From the NCBI RefSeq assembly GCF_041737375.1, contig NZ_JBGSRV010000003.1:152787-216786 (forward strand): a stretch of 64,000 bases of DNA. The letters are read 5' to 3'. This document shows positions 50,998 through 58,893 of the stretch, one piece after another. Source of the stretch: Vampirovibrio sp041737375 (GTDB taxonomy: Bacteria > Cyanobacteriota > Vampirovibrionia > Vampirovibrionales > Vampirovibrionaceae). The notes under the pieces were generated by a model. That model was not told the DNA's origin. It made no database searches and worked only from the letters and a program-made list of their open reading frames with translations. A program made the position numbers and the translations under genes. Position 1 is the first letter of the stretch; every line of letters begins with the position of its first letter.

Positions 50998-53472
50998 TTA
51001 GCCAGAGCCTAAAATGCTAAAGGTATCCTCGGTTTTTTGAAAAACCATGTCCCGCAATTGCGGATATTGGCTGAGGGAATCCGATTCCGCGGCCAGGGCA
51101 AAGGCAGCCTTGCGGGCTTTTTCCAGGGTGTCTTTATCCTCAATTAAATCGGCCAGCACAAAATCCGGCAGCCCGCTTTGACGAGTCCCCAAAAACTCGC
51201 CCGGTCCCCGCAATTCCAAATCCCGCTCCGAAATATAAAAGCCGTCTTCGCTTTCCGTCAAAATACCCAGGCGGGTTAAGGTGGTTTCGGTCTTGCTATC
51301 GGACACCAGCACACAATAGGATTGATGGCTGCTCCGCCCCACCCGCCCCCGCAACTGGTGCAACTGAGACAGCCCGAAGCGATCAGCGTTTTCAATAATC
51401 ATCACAGTGGCGTTCGGCACATCCACCCCCACTTCCACCACGGTGGTGCTGACCAGAATATCCAGATCCCCTGCCGCAAAGCGGCTCATGACCGCCTCTT
51501 TTTCTTCCGGGCGCATTTTGCCGTGCAGCAACCCAATGCGTAAATCCTGAAACACTTCCTGTTGCAGCCGCTCCGCTTCGGTAGTGGCCGCCTTGGCGGA
51601 TAACGTTTCGGACTCTTCAATTAAAGGAAACACAATATAAGCTTGCCGCTTTTTAAGAATTTCCTGCCGGATAAGCTGGTAACCTTGGCCGATTTGGGAA
51701 TGGGTCAGCAGTTTGGTTTGGATGGGAGTGCGCCCCGGTGGCAACTCGTCCAGAATGGACACGTCCAAATCCCCGTGCAAGGTCATGGCCAACGAACGGG
51801 GAATGGGGGTGGCAGTCATGGTTAACATTTCCGGGTGCTGGCCTTTGCCTTTCAGCAAGGTGCGCTGACGAACCCCAAAGCGATGCTGCTCATCCACCAC
51901 CACGATGCCCAGCTTGGCAAACTCCACGTCATCCTGAATCAGGGCGTGGGTGCCAACCGCCACATGAATTTGCCCGTTCAGCAAGGCTTGTCTCAATTCT
52001 CGTCGCTCCCGAGCGCCTGACTTGCCCACAAACAAGCCAGCCCGAAGGCCCAAAGGGGTCAACCACTCCAGACACTTGCGATAATGCTGCTCGGCCAGAA
52101 TTTCGGTAGGGGCCATTAAAGCGCCCTGATAGCCGTTTTCTACCGCTGCCAGCAAGGTTAAAATGGCCACAATAGTTTTACCACTGCCCACATCGCCTTG
52201 CAGCATGCGGTACATGGGTTCATCCGAGGCAATATCGCTAGAAATTTCGGCCCAAACCCGCTTTTGCGCCCCGGTTAAATCAAAGGGCAACAAGGCCCGT
52301 AACTGCTGGGCGTAGCCGCCTTCTTTGTAAGTTAAGTTCAGGCCCTTAATGGTGCGCTTGTACTGCTGACGAATGAGAGAAAGCCGGAGTTGCACATAAA
52401 ACAGTTCATCAAACACCAGCCGCTCTCGGGCCTGAGTGGCCAAGGCACGGGTTTCGGGAAAATGAATTTGGCGCAGGGCTTCTTTTAGGGAGATCAACCC
52501 GTATTGCCGCAAAATAGCGGGCGGCATGGGATCAATGATGCTGTCCAGATGATCCTGCAATGCCTGATAAATAGCCTTGCGTAAAAAGCGCAGGTTCAGC
52601 CCCTCGGTAAGGGCGTAAATGGGCACAATGCGTCCCGCATGAATGGAATCGTTTTCCTGAACCCCGCTGGCATCCTGATAACTTAAAATTTCCAGCTGAG
52701 GGCGATCCATGGCCGGAATTTTTTTATAGGTATCCCATTTCACTTTGCCAGATAGCATGACATCGGCCCCCTTGGGGTAGCGATCCTTCTGTACTTCCAG
52801 CGAGGCCTGGCTGAGTTTACCCAAAAACCAGTTGGCGGCCATCATGCCCGTTTCATCGGTAATTACCAAACTCAAAATGGATAAACCGGTCTTGGTTTTA
52901 TAGGCGCTTACGGTGCGAATGGTGCCAATAACGGTAACATCCTCCCCCTGATTCAGCTCCAGAATTTTGACCCGGTTGTTGTAATCCAGATAACGGCGGG
53001 GGAAGTAGTACAACAGGTTTTCTACGGTTTGAATGCCAACCATGCCCAGCAATTGAGCCAGTTTGGGGCCCACCCCTTTCAGGAATTTCACGTCCATATC
53101 GTGAATCGATTGCCCGCCCGCCTTGGATTGCAGGGTGGCTGTTTTGCGCTGAGAAGCGGCGCTTTGGGCGATATGCGCCAAAAAGCGCTCTATGTTTTCC
53201 AGTGCGGTAATACGCCCACTGAGATCCATAAACGGGTAGTTTTCAAACTTGCGGCGCAACGCATCCAGCCCCGCTTCTTCCCCCAGCATCAGCGGGGGTA
53301 TTTCTTTCAGGGTGTCGCACATAAAGCGGGAGAACGTTTTTTTGCGCCCCTGCACATCCACGTAACGGTGTTCCTTTTCAATGGACACCGCCAGCCGGAT
53401 ATCTTTCAGTTTTAGCTGGGCCTCTTCGATGGATAGCACAGGAAAATTTCCCTTGGGGGTTACAAGGCGCAT
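50998..53472 (-). CDS. recG: ATP-dependent DNA helicase RecG
   Basis: A protein of about 824 residues. The N-terminal part (IRLAVSIEKEHRYVDVQGRKKTFSRF) is an extension that I associate with cyanobacterial RecG. A wedge/OB domain follows (YYFPRRYLDY, DVTVIGTIRTV), then helicase motifs: LQGDVGSGKTIVA, VVDEQHRFGVRQR, TATPIPRSLAMTL, GRVGRSSHQSYC, and a C-terminal LRGPGEFLGTRQSG. RecG remodels stalled forks and Holliday junctions. The start is taken as the ATG at 53472 and lacks a clear ribosome site; a TATAAT ends about 19 bp upstream, so the leader would be very short. Confidence 0.96.
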   Translation of the reverse strand: MRLVTPKGNFPVLSIEEAQLKLKDIRLAVSIEKEHRYVDVQGRKKTFSRFMCDTLKEIPPLMLGEEAGLDALRRKFENYPFMDLSGRITALENIERFLAHIAQSAASQRKTATLQSKAGGQSIHDMDVKFLKGVGPKLAQLLGMVGIQTVENLLYYFPRRYLDYNNRVKILELNQGEDVTVIGTIRTVSAYKTKTGLSILSLVITDETGMMAANWFLGKLSQASLEVQKDRYPKGADVMLSGKVKWDTYKKIPAMDRPQLEILSYQDASGVQENDSIHAGRIVPIYALTEGLNLRFLRKAIYQALQDHLDSIIDPMPPAILRQYGLISLKEALRQIHFPETRALATQARERLVFDELFYVQLRLSLIRQQYKRTIKGLNLTYKEGGYAQQLRALLPFDLTGAQKRVWAEISSDIASDEPMYRMLQGDVGSGKTIVAILTLLAAVENGYQGALMAPTEILAEQHYRKCLEWLTPLGLRAGLFVGKSGARERRELRQALLNGQIHVAVGTHALIQDDVEFAKLGIVVVDEQHRFGVRQRTLLKGKGQHPEMLTMTATPIPRSLAMTLHGDLDVSILDELPPGRTPIQTKLLTHSQIGQGYQLIRQEILKKRQAYIVFPLIEESETLSAKAATTEAERLQQEVFQDLRIGLLHGKMRPEEKEAVMSRFAAGDLDILVSTTVVEVGVDVPNATVMIIENADRFGLSQLHQLRGRVGRSSHQSYCVLVSDSKTETTLTRLGILTESEDGFYISERDLELRGPGEFLGTRQSGLPDFVLADLIEDKDTLEKARKAAFALAAESDSLSQYPQLRDMVFQKTEDTFSILGSG

Positions 53473-53489
53473 TGGCCAAACGGTGCCAG

Positions 53490-53504
53490 TATTATATAAC
53501 ACCC
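53490..53504 (-). promoter_or_regulatory. putative promoter -10 region of recG
   Basis: The minus strand reads GGGTGTTATATAATA, identical over 15 bases to the element before the TPR gene at 42258. It places transcription start only about 10-15 nt before the assumed recG start codon. Confidence 0.5.
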
Positions 53505-53818
53505 TCAGGCGTCACACGCTCATCTTTCTGTCTCATCGTCTGTCTCAGGCATGTGCTGGCACGCCGCATTGACCATGGGCTTCTCCCGCCATTCAGCGAA
53601 AAACGGGCAAGGGCGTTAAAATAACGCTGAAAAACCATTGGAAGAACTGAACCATTGTGAGATTATGTCGTCATTTCAAGCATAGTTGTCTTAAAGAGAG
53701 AGAAACTATTTCAGAGTATGATGGTAGCGCCTGTCTCCACCCGGGAGAAAAACGGGCCGGAACTATCACCTGTGCGGCCCCGGCGTTTATAGGCAGGAGT
53801 AAGGAAGAGGCAAAATTC
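53505..53818 (+). other. recG / TPR-propeller gene spacer with GC-rich leader
   Basis: The last 120 bp before the ATG at 53819 contain short complementary pieces (CCCG/CGGG, GCCGG/CCGGC, CTAT/ATAG, CCTG/CAGG) in an order that would allow interleaved pairing. I could not match it to any riboswitch class I know. An in-frame extension of the coding frame up to 53657 exists but reads like non-coding sequence. Confidence 0.35.
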
Positions 53819-54769
53819 ATGCGCATTGCATTTCACTATCACCGGTTACTGGTTTCCCTGTTGGGCGGTTTGTTGGTGGGGCTGTTATGGCTCCCGGTAA
53901 CAGCTTCGGCTCAAACCTCTTCCAACCCGGAAGCCATCCAGAATTACAATCAGGGCATTGAGGCCTACAACCAGGGGCGCACCAACGACGCCCTCAACAA
54001 ATTCATTCGGGCCACTCAGGTGGATTCCGCCTATGGCGATGCCTACTACAATTTAGGCTCCATGTATTACCAATTGAAGCGCTACCCGGATGCGGCGGAC
54101 ATGTTCCAGAAGTCGGTGAACCTGACCCCCAACGATCACCATGCCAAATACAATCTGGCCCTCAGCCTGGAAAAATTGAACCGCAACGAGGAAGCCATCA
54201 ATATTTTGTCTCTGATTCCGGCCAGCGATCCGCAGTACCCGCAAGCCAAAGCCAAGCTCAATGAGCTGCGTCCTGCCTTAAAGCCGCAAAGCGCTACAAC
54301 CACTACCGCACCCGCCACAGTCAACAAACCGGCCGCGGCAGCCACCACCACGGCCAAGCCTGCTGCTGCCACAACTGCGGCGCCGGGTAAACTGGGCGTG
54401 AAGGTTTTTTCCAAGGGGTATGATGGCCCCACCGGCATTACCATTGGGCCGGGCGGTTTTATGTATGTGGCCAACTATTCCAAAAACCTGATTTACCGGG
54501 TAGGCGCCAATGGTGAAAAAACCGTGTTCAGCTCCGGCGAAGGGATTAAAGGCCCCATTGGCCTGACCTACAACCCCAAAACCAACGAGCTGTATGTGGC
54601 CAACTACCTGCTGAATAACGTGGCCCGCATTAATGCCGCCGGAAAAGCCAGTACGCTTATTGGCAGCCTGAACAAGCCTTACAACCTGTTTATGGACACC
54701 GTCAATAACGCTTTGTTCGTCTCCGAGCAAGATCCGGCCAACGTCATCTCCCGGATTTCATTGCCCTAG
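53819..54769 (+). CDS. exported TPR and NHL-type beta-propeller protein
   Basis: The ATG at 53819 (AGGAAGAGG upstream) gives 316 residues: signal peptide (LLVSLLGGLLVGLLWLPVTASA), three TPR units (NQGIEAYNQGRTNDALNKF, GDAYYNLGSMYYQLKRYPD, AKYNLALSLEKLNRNEEA), a Thr/Ala/Pro linker, then repeats of the NHL/SMP-30 kind (GPTGITIGPGGFMYVANYS, GPIGLTYNPKTNELYVANY). Only about three blades are present, fewer than a full propeller, so it may assemble as an oligomer. It is likely an envelope scaffold; partner unknown. Confidence 0.85.
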   Translation: MRIAFHYHRLLVSLLGGLLVGLLWLPVTASAQTSSNPEAIQNYNQGIEAYNQGRTNDALNKFIRATQVDSAYGDAYYNLGSMYYQLKRYPDAADMFQKSVNLTPNDHHAKYNLALSLEKLNRNEEAINILSLIPASDPQYPQAKAKLNELRPALKPQSATTTTAPATVNKPAAAATTTAKPAAATTAAPGKLGVKVFSKGYDGPTGITIGPGGFMYVANYSKNLIYRVGANGEKTVFSSGEGIKGPIGLTYNPKTNELYVANYLLNNVARINAAGKASTLIGSLNKPYNLFMDTVNNALFVSEQDPANVISRISLP

Positions 54770-54797
54770 ATCTGCCATTCCGCTTGATTTAAGCGTT

Positions 54798-54832
54798 CAG
54801 GCCTTTGTCTCAATGTTTGAGATGGAGGCCTG
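54798..54832 (+). terminator. hairpin after the TPR-propeller gene
   Basis: Outer stem CAGGCCT/AGGCCTG (54798-54804 with 54826-54832) and inner stem TCTCA/TGAGA, 29 bp after the stop. No strong T run follows. Confidence 0.55.
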
Positions 54833-54890
54833 ATTGCTGTTTAAGCGCTTTCAAATCAGCCACTGGGTTGCCGCAAAAAAGGCAAAATAA

Positions 54891-54914
54891 AACCGGGAAG
54901 CATGCCTCCCGGTT
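54891..54914 (-). terminator. Rho-independent terminator, minus strand
   Basis: Stem AACCGGGA/TCCCGGTT with 8-nt loop; on the minus strand it is followed by TTTATTTT. It ends transcription of the small minus-strand gene at 54960-55202, 46 bp after its stop. Confidence 0.75.
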
Positions 54915-54959
54915 GTTAAAGTGATCCTTTCATCATTCCGACACAGAATGATAAAATTT

Positions 54960-55202
54960 TCACTCGGTATAACACAGTACCTGTTGCCAGGTACTTCTTT
55001 TCCCCCCATCTGGTAATGACTCCCCATCCCAATCTTTCATTTTCCCCAGTATCCACTCCCCTTGAGTCCCAACCCAAAAATGGACGTTTAAAGCGCCGTT
55101 TAAATTCTGCCAGCCCAGCGTTTTGTGGCCCCCTAAGGCAAACGCAAGCGTGACGCCTTGCAAGCAATTTAAGCCATGCCAAACAGAATTGATCAATTTC
55201 AT
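54960..55202 (-). CDS. small hypothetical protein
   Basis: The 80-residue frame from the ATG at 55202 reads like a folded small protein (INSVWHGLNCLQGVTLAFAL, LNVHFWVGTQGEWILGKMKDWDG, STWQQVLCYTE) and has a dedicated terminator downstream. An overlapping frame (54916-55251, 111 codons) is less protein-like. AGAAG lies upstream. No family recognised; no signal peptide is sure. Confidence 0.55.
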   Translation of the reverse strand: MKLINSVWHGLNCLQGVTLAFALGGHKTLGWQNLNGALNVHFWVGTQGEWILGKMKDWDGESLPDGGKRSTWQQVLCYTE

Positions 55203-55434
55203 CAATGCGCTTCTTCTCTGCTATCACCCGGGCTGTGCCATTCAGCAGCACGGGTACCCACTTGAACTGCGGCCAAACACCCAGTTCTTCACTTGTTATG
55301 ATGGAGTAAAGAAACTGAAGAATATTTGATGCTATTTTGTAAAAAAATCTTTACAACTCAAAGCAAACGCCCGCCAGCCAAAGGCAAGCTGGTCGTTTTC
55401 AATGAGACCGAAAAAGGCAGACCAATATAGCGCC

Positions 55435-57243
55435 CTACATGCGTTCCGGGGCAGAAACACCCAGCAACGCCAGCGCTTGCGCCAGTGTTTTCTGAATGGC
55501 CCGAATCAACATCAAACGGGCTTGGGTCAAGGGCTGATCAGGGGTCAAAATGCGGCAAACCCCGTAAAAAGAATGAAACTGAGCCGCCAGTTCCTGCCCG
55601 TACTGGGTTACAAAATAAGGCGCTCTGGCCCGAGCGGCATCCCGAATCACATCCTCAAAACTATCCAGCAGCAGCATCAAAGTTTTCAACACTGCCTGAT
55701 CTTTGGCATCCGTCAGAGACGCAAACAAAGGGGCCAAGTCCGACACACTCAGTTGTTGCTCGTATCCGGCCAATTGATCAGCAGGCACCAGGGGGGACGT
55801 TGTTTCGCCCGTATCCACATTTTGCAAAGGTTCCACGGCGTTCCGTAAAATACTGCAACACCGGGCATGGGCGTACTGCACATAAAACACCGGGTTCTCA
55901 CTACTGGCGGAAGCTGCCAGATCCACATCAAAGTCCAGGGCGTTATCGGCGGACTTAGAAACCATCCAGAACCGGGTGGCATCAACCCCCACTTCCTCTA
56001 CCACGTCCCGCAAAGTCAGCATTTTACGACGCTTGCCCATGCGGGTACGCTCGCCATCCACAATCAGATTCACCAATTGGCCCAGCAACACTTCAAACTG
56101 CTGCGGATTATGGCCCAATGCCTGAATGGCACCCCGCATGCGGGGGATATAGCCATGATGATCGGCGCCCCAGATATTCAGAATGCGGTTATAGCGGGGG
56201 TTTCCCTGAGCGTCTTTACGGTTGAATTTATCATCGTGGTAAGCGATATCGGGAGTCAGGTAGGTGAAACTACCATCCGACTTGCGCAACACCCGATCTT
56301 TTTCATCTTCAAACTCGGTAGACTTAAACCACAGGGCTTCCTCAGCCTCATAGGTAAAGCCTTTTTCCATCAGCCGGGTTAAAGTGGCCTGAATCACATC
56401 CCGATCGTAGAGGTATTCTTTTTCAGAAATCCAGCTCTCAAACGGCACCCGCATCTGAGCCAGCAAATCCTGCTGATCGGCCAGTAAAAACGCACGGGCA
56501 AAGGTTTGCACCGACTGGTAGATGGCTGGGTTCAAAGGCTGATGGGCATCCACCGGCTCACTCAGCAGTAACTGCTTGCGTTGTGCATCCGCCAGATATG
56601 CCTTGGCCACATCCAGCACATACTCACCCGGATAAGGCAGGGTTTCCGGCAGGTGGGCAGGGGCGGGAATGGCCCCTTCGGCCTGAAGCAGTTCCACACA
56701 ACGCCAGTAAACCGAGGTGGTAATGTTCCCCATTTGCACGCCAGCGTCGTTAATATAGAATTCGGCGGTTACATCGGCCCCGCAATGGCGCAGCAGCCGG
56801 ATAATGGTATCTCCCAAAGCCGCCCAGCGGCCATGCCCAATATGGAGCGGCCCGGTCGGGTTGGCGGAAACATATTCCAGCAGGATTCGCTCAGCCTGTT
56901 GGCTATCGTTTTTGCCCAGGGTGGGGTTATGGATAATGGCCACCAGGGCATCCGCCATCAAAGCGCTGGATAACCGGAAATTCAGATAACCGCCCATCAC
57001 GCTCACCTCAAAGGGAGCTGATTGCAGATGCTGATGAATGACTTCGGCAATTTTAGGAGGCGCCATTTTGGTATGACGGGCTAAAAAAGAAACGTTTACG
57101 GCGTAATCGCCATGATCCAGATTCCGGGGGCGCTCCAGCCGCAAGGCAGAGAGTAGAGCGTCATCAACGGTTAACTGGTTAAGCTGGGGGGCGGCGCTTT
57201 GCAGGGCGCTGGCCAGGTGAGAAAGAAGGCGCTGTTTAATCAT
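55435..57243 (-). CDS. argS: arginyl-tRNA synthetase
   Basis: The 602-residue protein shows the Add-1-type N-terminal domain (DHGDYAVNVSF), the class I HIGH motif in VSANPTGPLHIGHGRWA (about 132-141), YLYDRDVIQATL, WGADHHGYIPRM, the KMSKS-equivalent RMGKRRKMLTLRDVV, and the C-terminal anticodon-binding DALD-type domain with YVQYAHARCCSILRNA. It charges tRNA-Arg. Length is slightly above E. coli ArgS. A hypothetical gene lies 161 bp upstream on the same strand. Confidence 0.97.
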   Translation of the reverse strand: MIKQRLLSHLASALQSAAPQLNQLTVDDALLSALRLERPRNLDHGDYAVNVSFLARHTKMAPPKIAEVIHQHLQSAPFEVSVMGGYLNFRLSSALMADALVAIIHNPTLGKNDSQQAERILLEYVSANPTGPLHIGHGRWAALGDTIIRLLRHCGADVTAEFYINDAGVQMGNITTSVYWRCVELLQAEGAIPAPAHLPETLPYPGEYVLDVAKAYLADAQRKQLLLSEPVDAHQPLNPAIYQSVQTFARAFLLADQQDLLAQMRVPFESWISEKEYLYDRDVIQATLTRLMEKGFTYEAEEALWFKSTEFEDEKDRVLRKSDGSFTYLTPDIAYHDDKFNRKDAQGNPRYNRILNIWGADHHGYIPRMRGAIQALGHNPQQFEVLLGQLVNLIVDGERTRMGKRRKMLTLRDVVEEVGVDATRFWMVSKSADNALDFDVDLAASASSENPVFYVQYAHARCCSILRNAVEPLQNVDTGETTSPLVPADQLAGYEQQLSVSDLAPLFASLTDAKDQAVLKTLMLLLDSFEDVIRDAARARAPYFVTQYGQELAAQFHSFYGVCRILTPDQPLTQARLMLIRAIQKTLAQALALLGVSAPERM

Positions 57244-57350
57244 AGTGTATTTACTCTAGCAGAAAAGGGCTGAGCAAAAAAGCAGGCAACCGCCCTGAGC
57301 GAGCCGGATTTAAAAGCCCTCAAGCGTCCTGCGGGCCTTCAACCCAGATA

Positions 57351-57378
57351 TTCAAAAGGGGCCGCAGCCCCTCTTGAA
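57351..57378 (-). terminator. hairpin between the 57405 gene and argS
   Basis: Inverted repeat with about 12-bp arms (57351-57362 with 57367-57378) and a short loop, 27 bp after the stop of the 57405 gene. No T run follows on the minus strand, so termination may be partial. Confidence 0.45.
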
Positions 57379-57404
57379 ACCTGAAACAGAACCGAATCAA
57401 AGTC

Positions 57405-57740
57405 CTACTCCGCAATTTCATCCGCTGAGGTTTCAACGACGGGTAAGGATGGACCTTCCAGCATTAATATGGCCAAATCGTTGTCGGCCAGCATATCTTC
57501 CGAGAAAAGAAATGATACCTTCAATTCCAGCTCGGCCAGATGACGCCCACCGACGGAAAATTCCGAAATAGTCTCCAGAGAAATGGTCCACAGTTCTTCG
57601 GGGCTGCCGTCCTTTTTGTAGGACTGAATTTGGAGAGAGTCCTCATCCACGGCAACCAGTTTACCTTCGTAATAGCGATTGAAAGCGCCCTGACGCACGA
57701 ATACAAACCTTTTCAACAAAGGCAGCAGTTTACGATACAT
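57405..57740 (-). CDS. hypothetical protein, beta-rich
   Basis: The 111-residue protein has a basic N-terminus (RKLLPLLKRFVFVRQGAFNRYYEGKLVAVDEDSLQIQSYKKDG, quoted only in part: YYEGKLVAVDEDSLQIQSY), a pattern like small SH3/Sm-type barrels, and an acidic tail. No family recognised. It lies ahead of argS on the same strand. Function unknown. Confidence 0.6.
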   Translation of the reverse strand: MYRKLLPLLKRFVFVRQGAFNRYYEGKLVAVDEDSLQIQSYKKDGSPEELWTISLETISEFSVGGRHLAELELKVSFLFSEDMLADNDLAILMLEGPSLPVVETSADEIAE

Positions 57741-58173
57741 TCTGGGGGGTCTCCATATAGCTCACTTTTCCAAACGTTTCCCTTGTTTAAAGATTTTAAA
57801 CGATGTTAGCAATTAGCGCAATCGCCCAAAACTCAACCATAAAGGGGAGATTCAGAGATTCAATTCTGAAATAGCAAACCTTGTGGCTTTACCTCAAAAA
57901 GTACAGAGAAAAAAAACCAGTGAAATCAAGCATCCAGCCCTGATGCCAATCAAGCGAAAAACCGTGCCCAACCTACCCGATCAGGCCTCCCCAACTGACT
58001 AGAATATTGCCCTAAAAGCTGGAAAAAACCAGGGTCAAAATGGCAAAACCAAAGTGCCACAACGATTTTCAGGAAATAAGATTATATTAAGCGGGTATAG
58101 ACGTGAGGACATAGGCCACACTATAATGACAAACATTCAGGATAGGTAGTAGGGTCAGACGGGCAGGTTAATC
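57741..58173 (+). promoter_or_regulatory. 433-bp divergent spacer with promoter for the response regulator
   Basis: AT-rich non-coding sequence. Near its right end TAGACG (58099-58104), an 18-bp spacer and TATAAT (58123-58128) form a plausible sigma-70-type promoter about 45 bp before the start codon at 58174. No frame or RNA gene is seen in the rest. Confidence 0.5.
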
Positions 58174-58860
58174 ATGACGCAAGCTTCAGTACAAGTTGAT
58201 AACGCAGTAATCCGGCTGGTTCTGGTTGAGGATTACAAACTGGTTCGTATTGGTTTACGGTCAGTACTCAATGAAGATCCTCGCATTAATGTGGTGGGCG
58301 AAGCTGAAACCGGAGAGCAGGGTGTCGATTTGATTAAATCGCTCAAACCGGACATTGTGATTCTGGATTTGGGACTGCCCGGCATTGACGGCATTGAAGT
58401 TACTAAAATCATTAAAAGCTTTGATGACACCATTAAAATCATTATTTTAACCTCGCATGAAGTGGAAGATGAGGTGCTGGCCGCGCTTTCCGCCGGGGCC
58501 AACGCCTACTGCCTGAAAGAAATTACCTCCAATCGGCTGATTGAAGTGGTGAAATCCGTTTATGAAGGGGCAGCCTGGCTGGACCCGGCCATTGCGGGTA
58601 TGGCGCTGGAAATGTTTTCCAGCACCGGCATGAAGTCCAGAACAGGCGGACCCGGTTCCCGGCCCGACTTGCAATTGACCGATCGGGAAAACCAGGTGCT
58701 GACCTTACTGGTTGAGGGCAAAAGCAATTCCGAAATCGCGGACTCCTTATCCGTCAGTGTCCACACTGCCAAAGCGCATGTTTGCAGTATTCTGCAAAAA
58801 CTATCCGTACATGACCGGGTGCAAGCGGCGGTTAAGGCGGTCAAAGAAAATCTCGTTTGA
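58174..58860 (+). CDS. NarL/FixJ-type response regulator
   Basis: The 228-residue protein has a receiver domain (LVLVEDYKLVRIGL; phospho-acceptor Asp in IVILDLGLPGIDG at about 65; Lys in CLKEITS) and a LuxR-type HTH at the end (LQLTDRENQVLTLLVEGKSNSEIADSL). It would bind DNA on phosphorylation. It leads a plus-strand set of signalling genes; the PAS kinase 33 bp downstream is a likely partner. Confidence 0.95.
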   Translation: MTQASVQVDNAVIRLVLVEDYKLVRIGLRSVLNEDPRINVVGEAETGEQGVDLIKSLKPDIVILDLGLPGIDGIEVTKIIKSFDDTIKIIILTSHEVEDEVLAALSAGANAYCLKEITSNRLIEVVKSVYEGAAWLDPAIAGMALEMFSSTGMKSRTGGPGSRPDLQLTDRENQVLTLLVEGKSNSEIADSLSVSVHTAKAHVCSILQKLSVHDRVQAAVKAVKENLV

Positions 58861-58893
58861 TTGAGACGTTAAAGTCCTCAAACGCTCCGGCTA

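Noticed and set aside
53640..53818. Known riboswitch (c-di-GMP, fluoride, TPP, glycine) in the leader
   Set aside because: None of the conserved core strings of these classes is present in the right order.
54916..55251. 111-codon minus-strand frame
   Set aside because: It overlaps the 80-codon frame at 54960-55202, which has a more protein-like sequence and a suitable ATG; only one can be the gene ending at the terminator.
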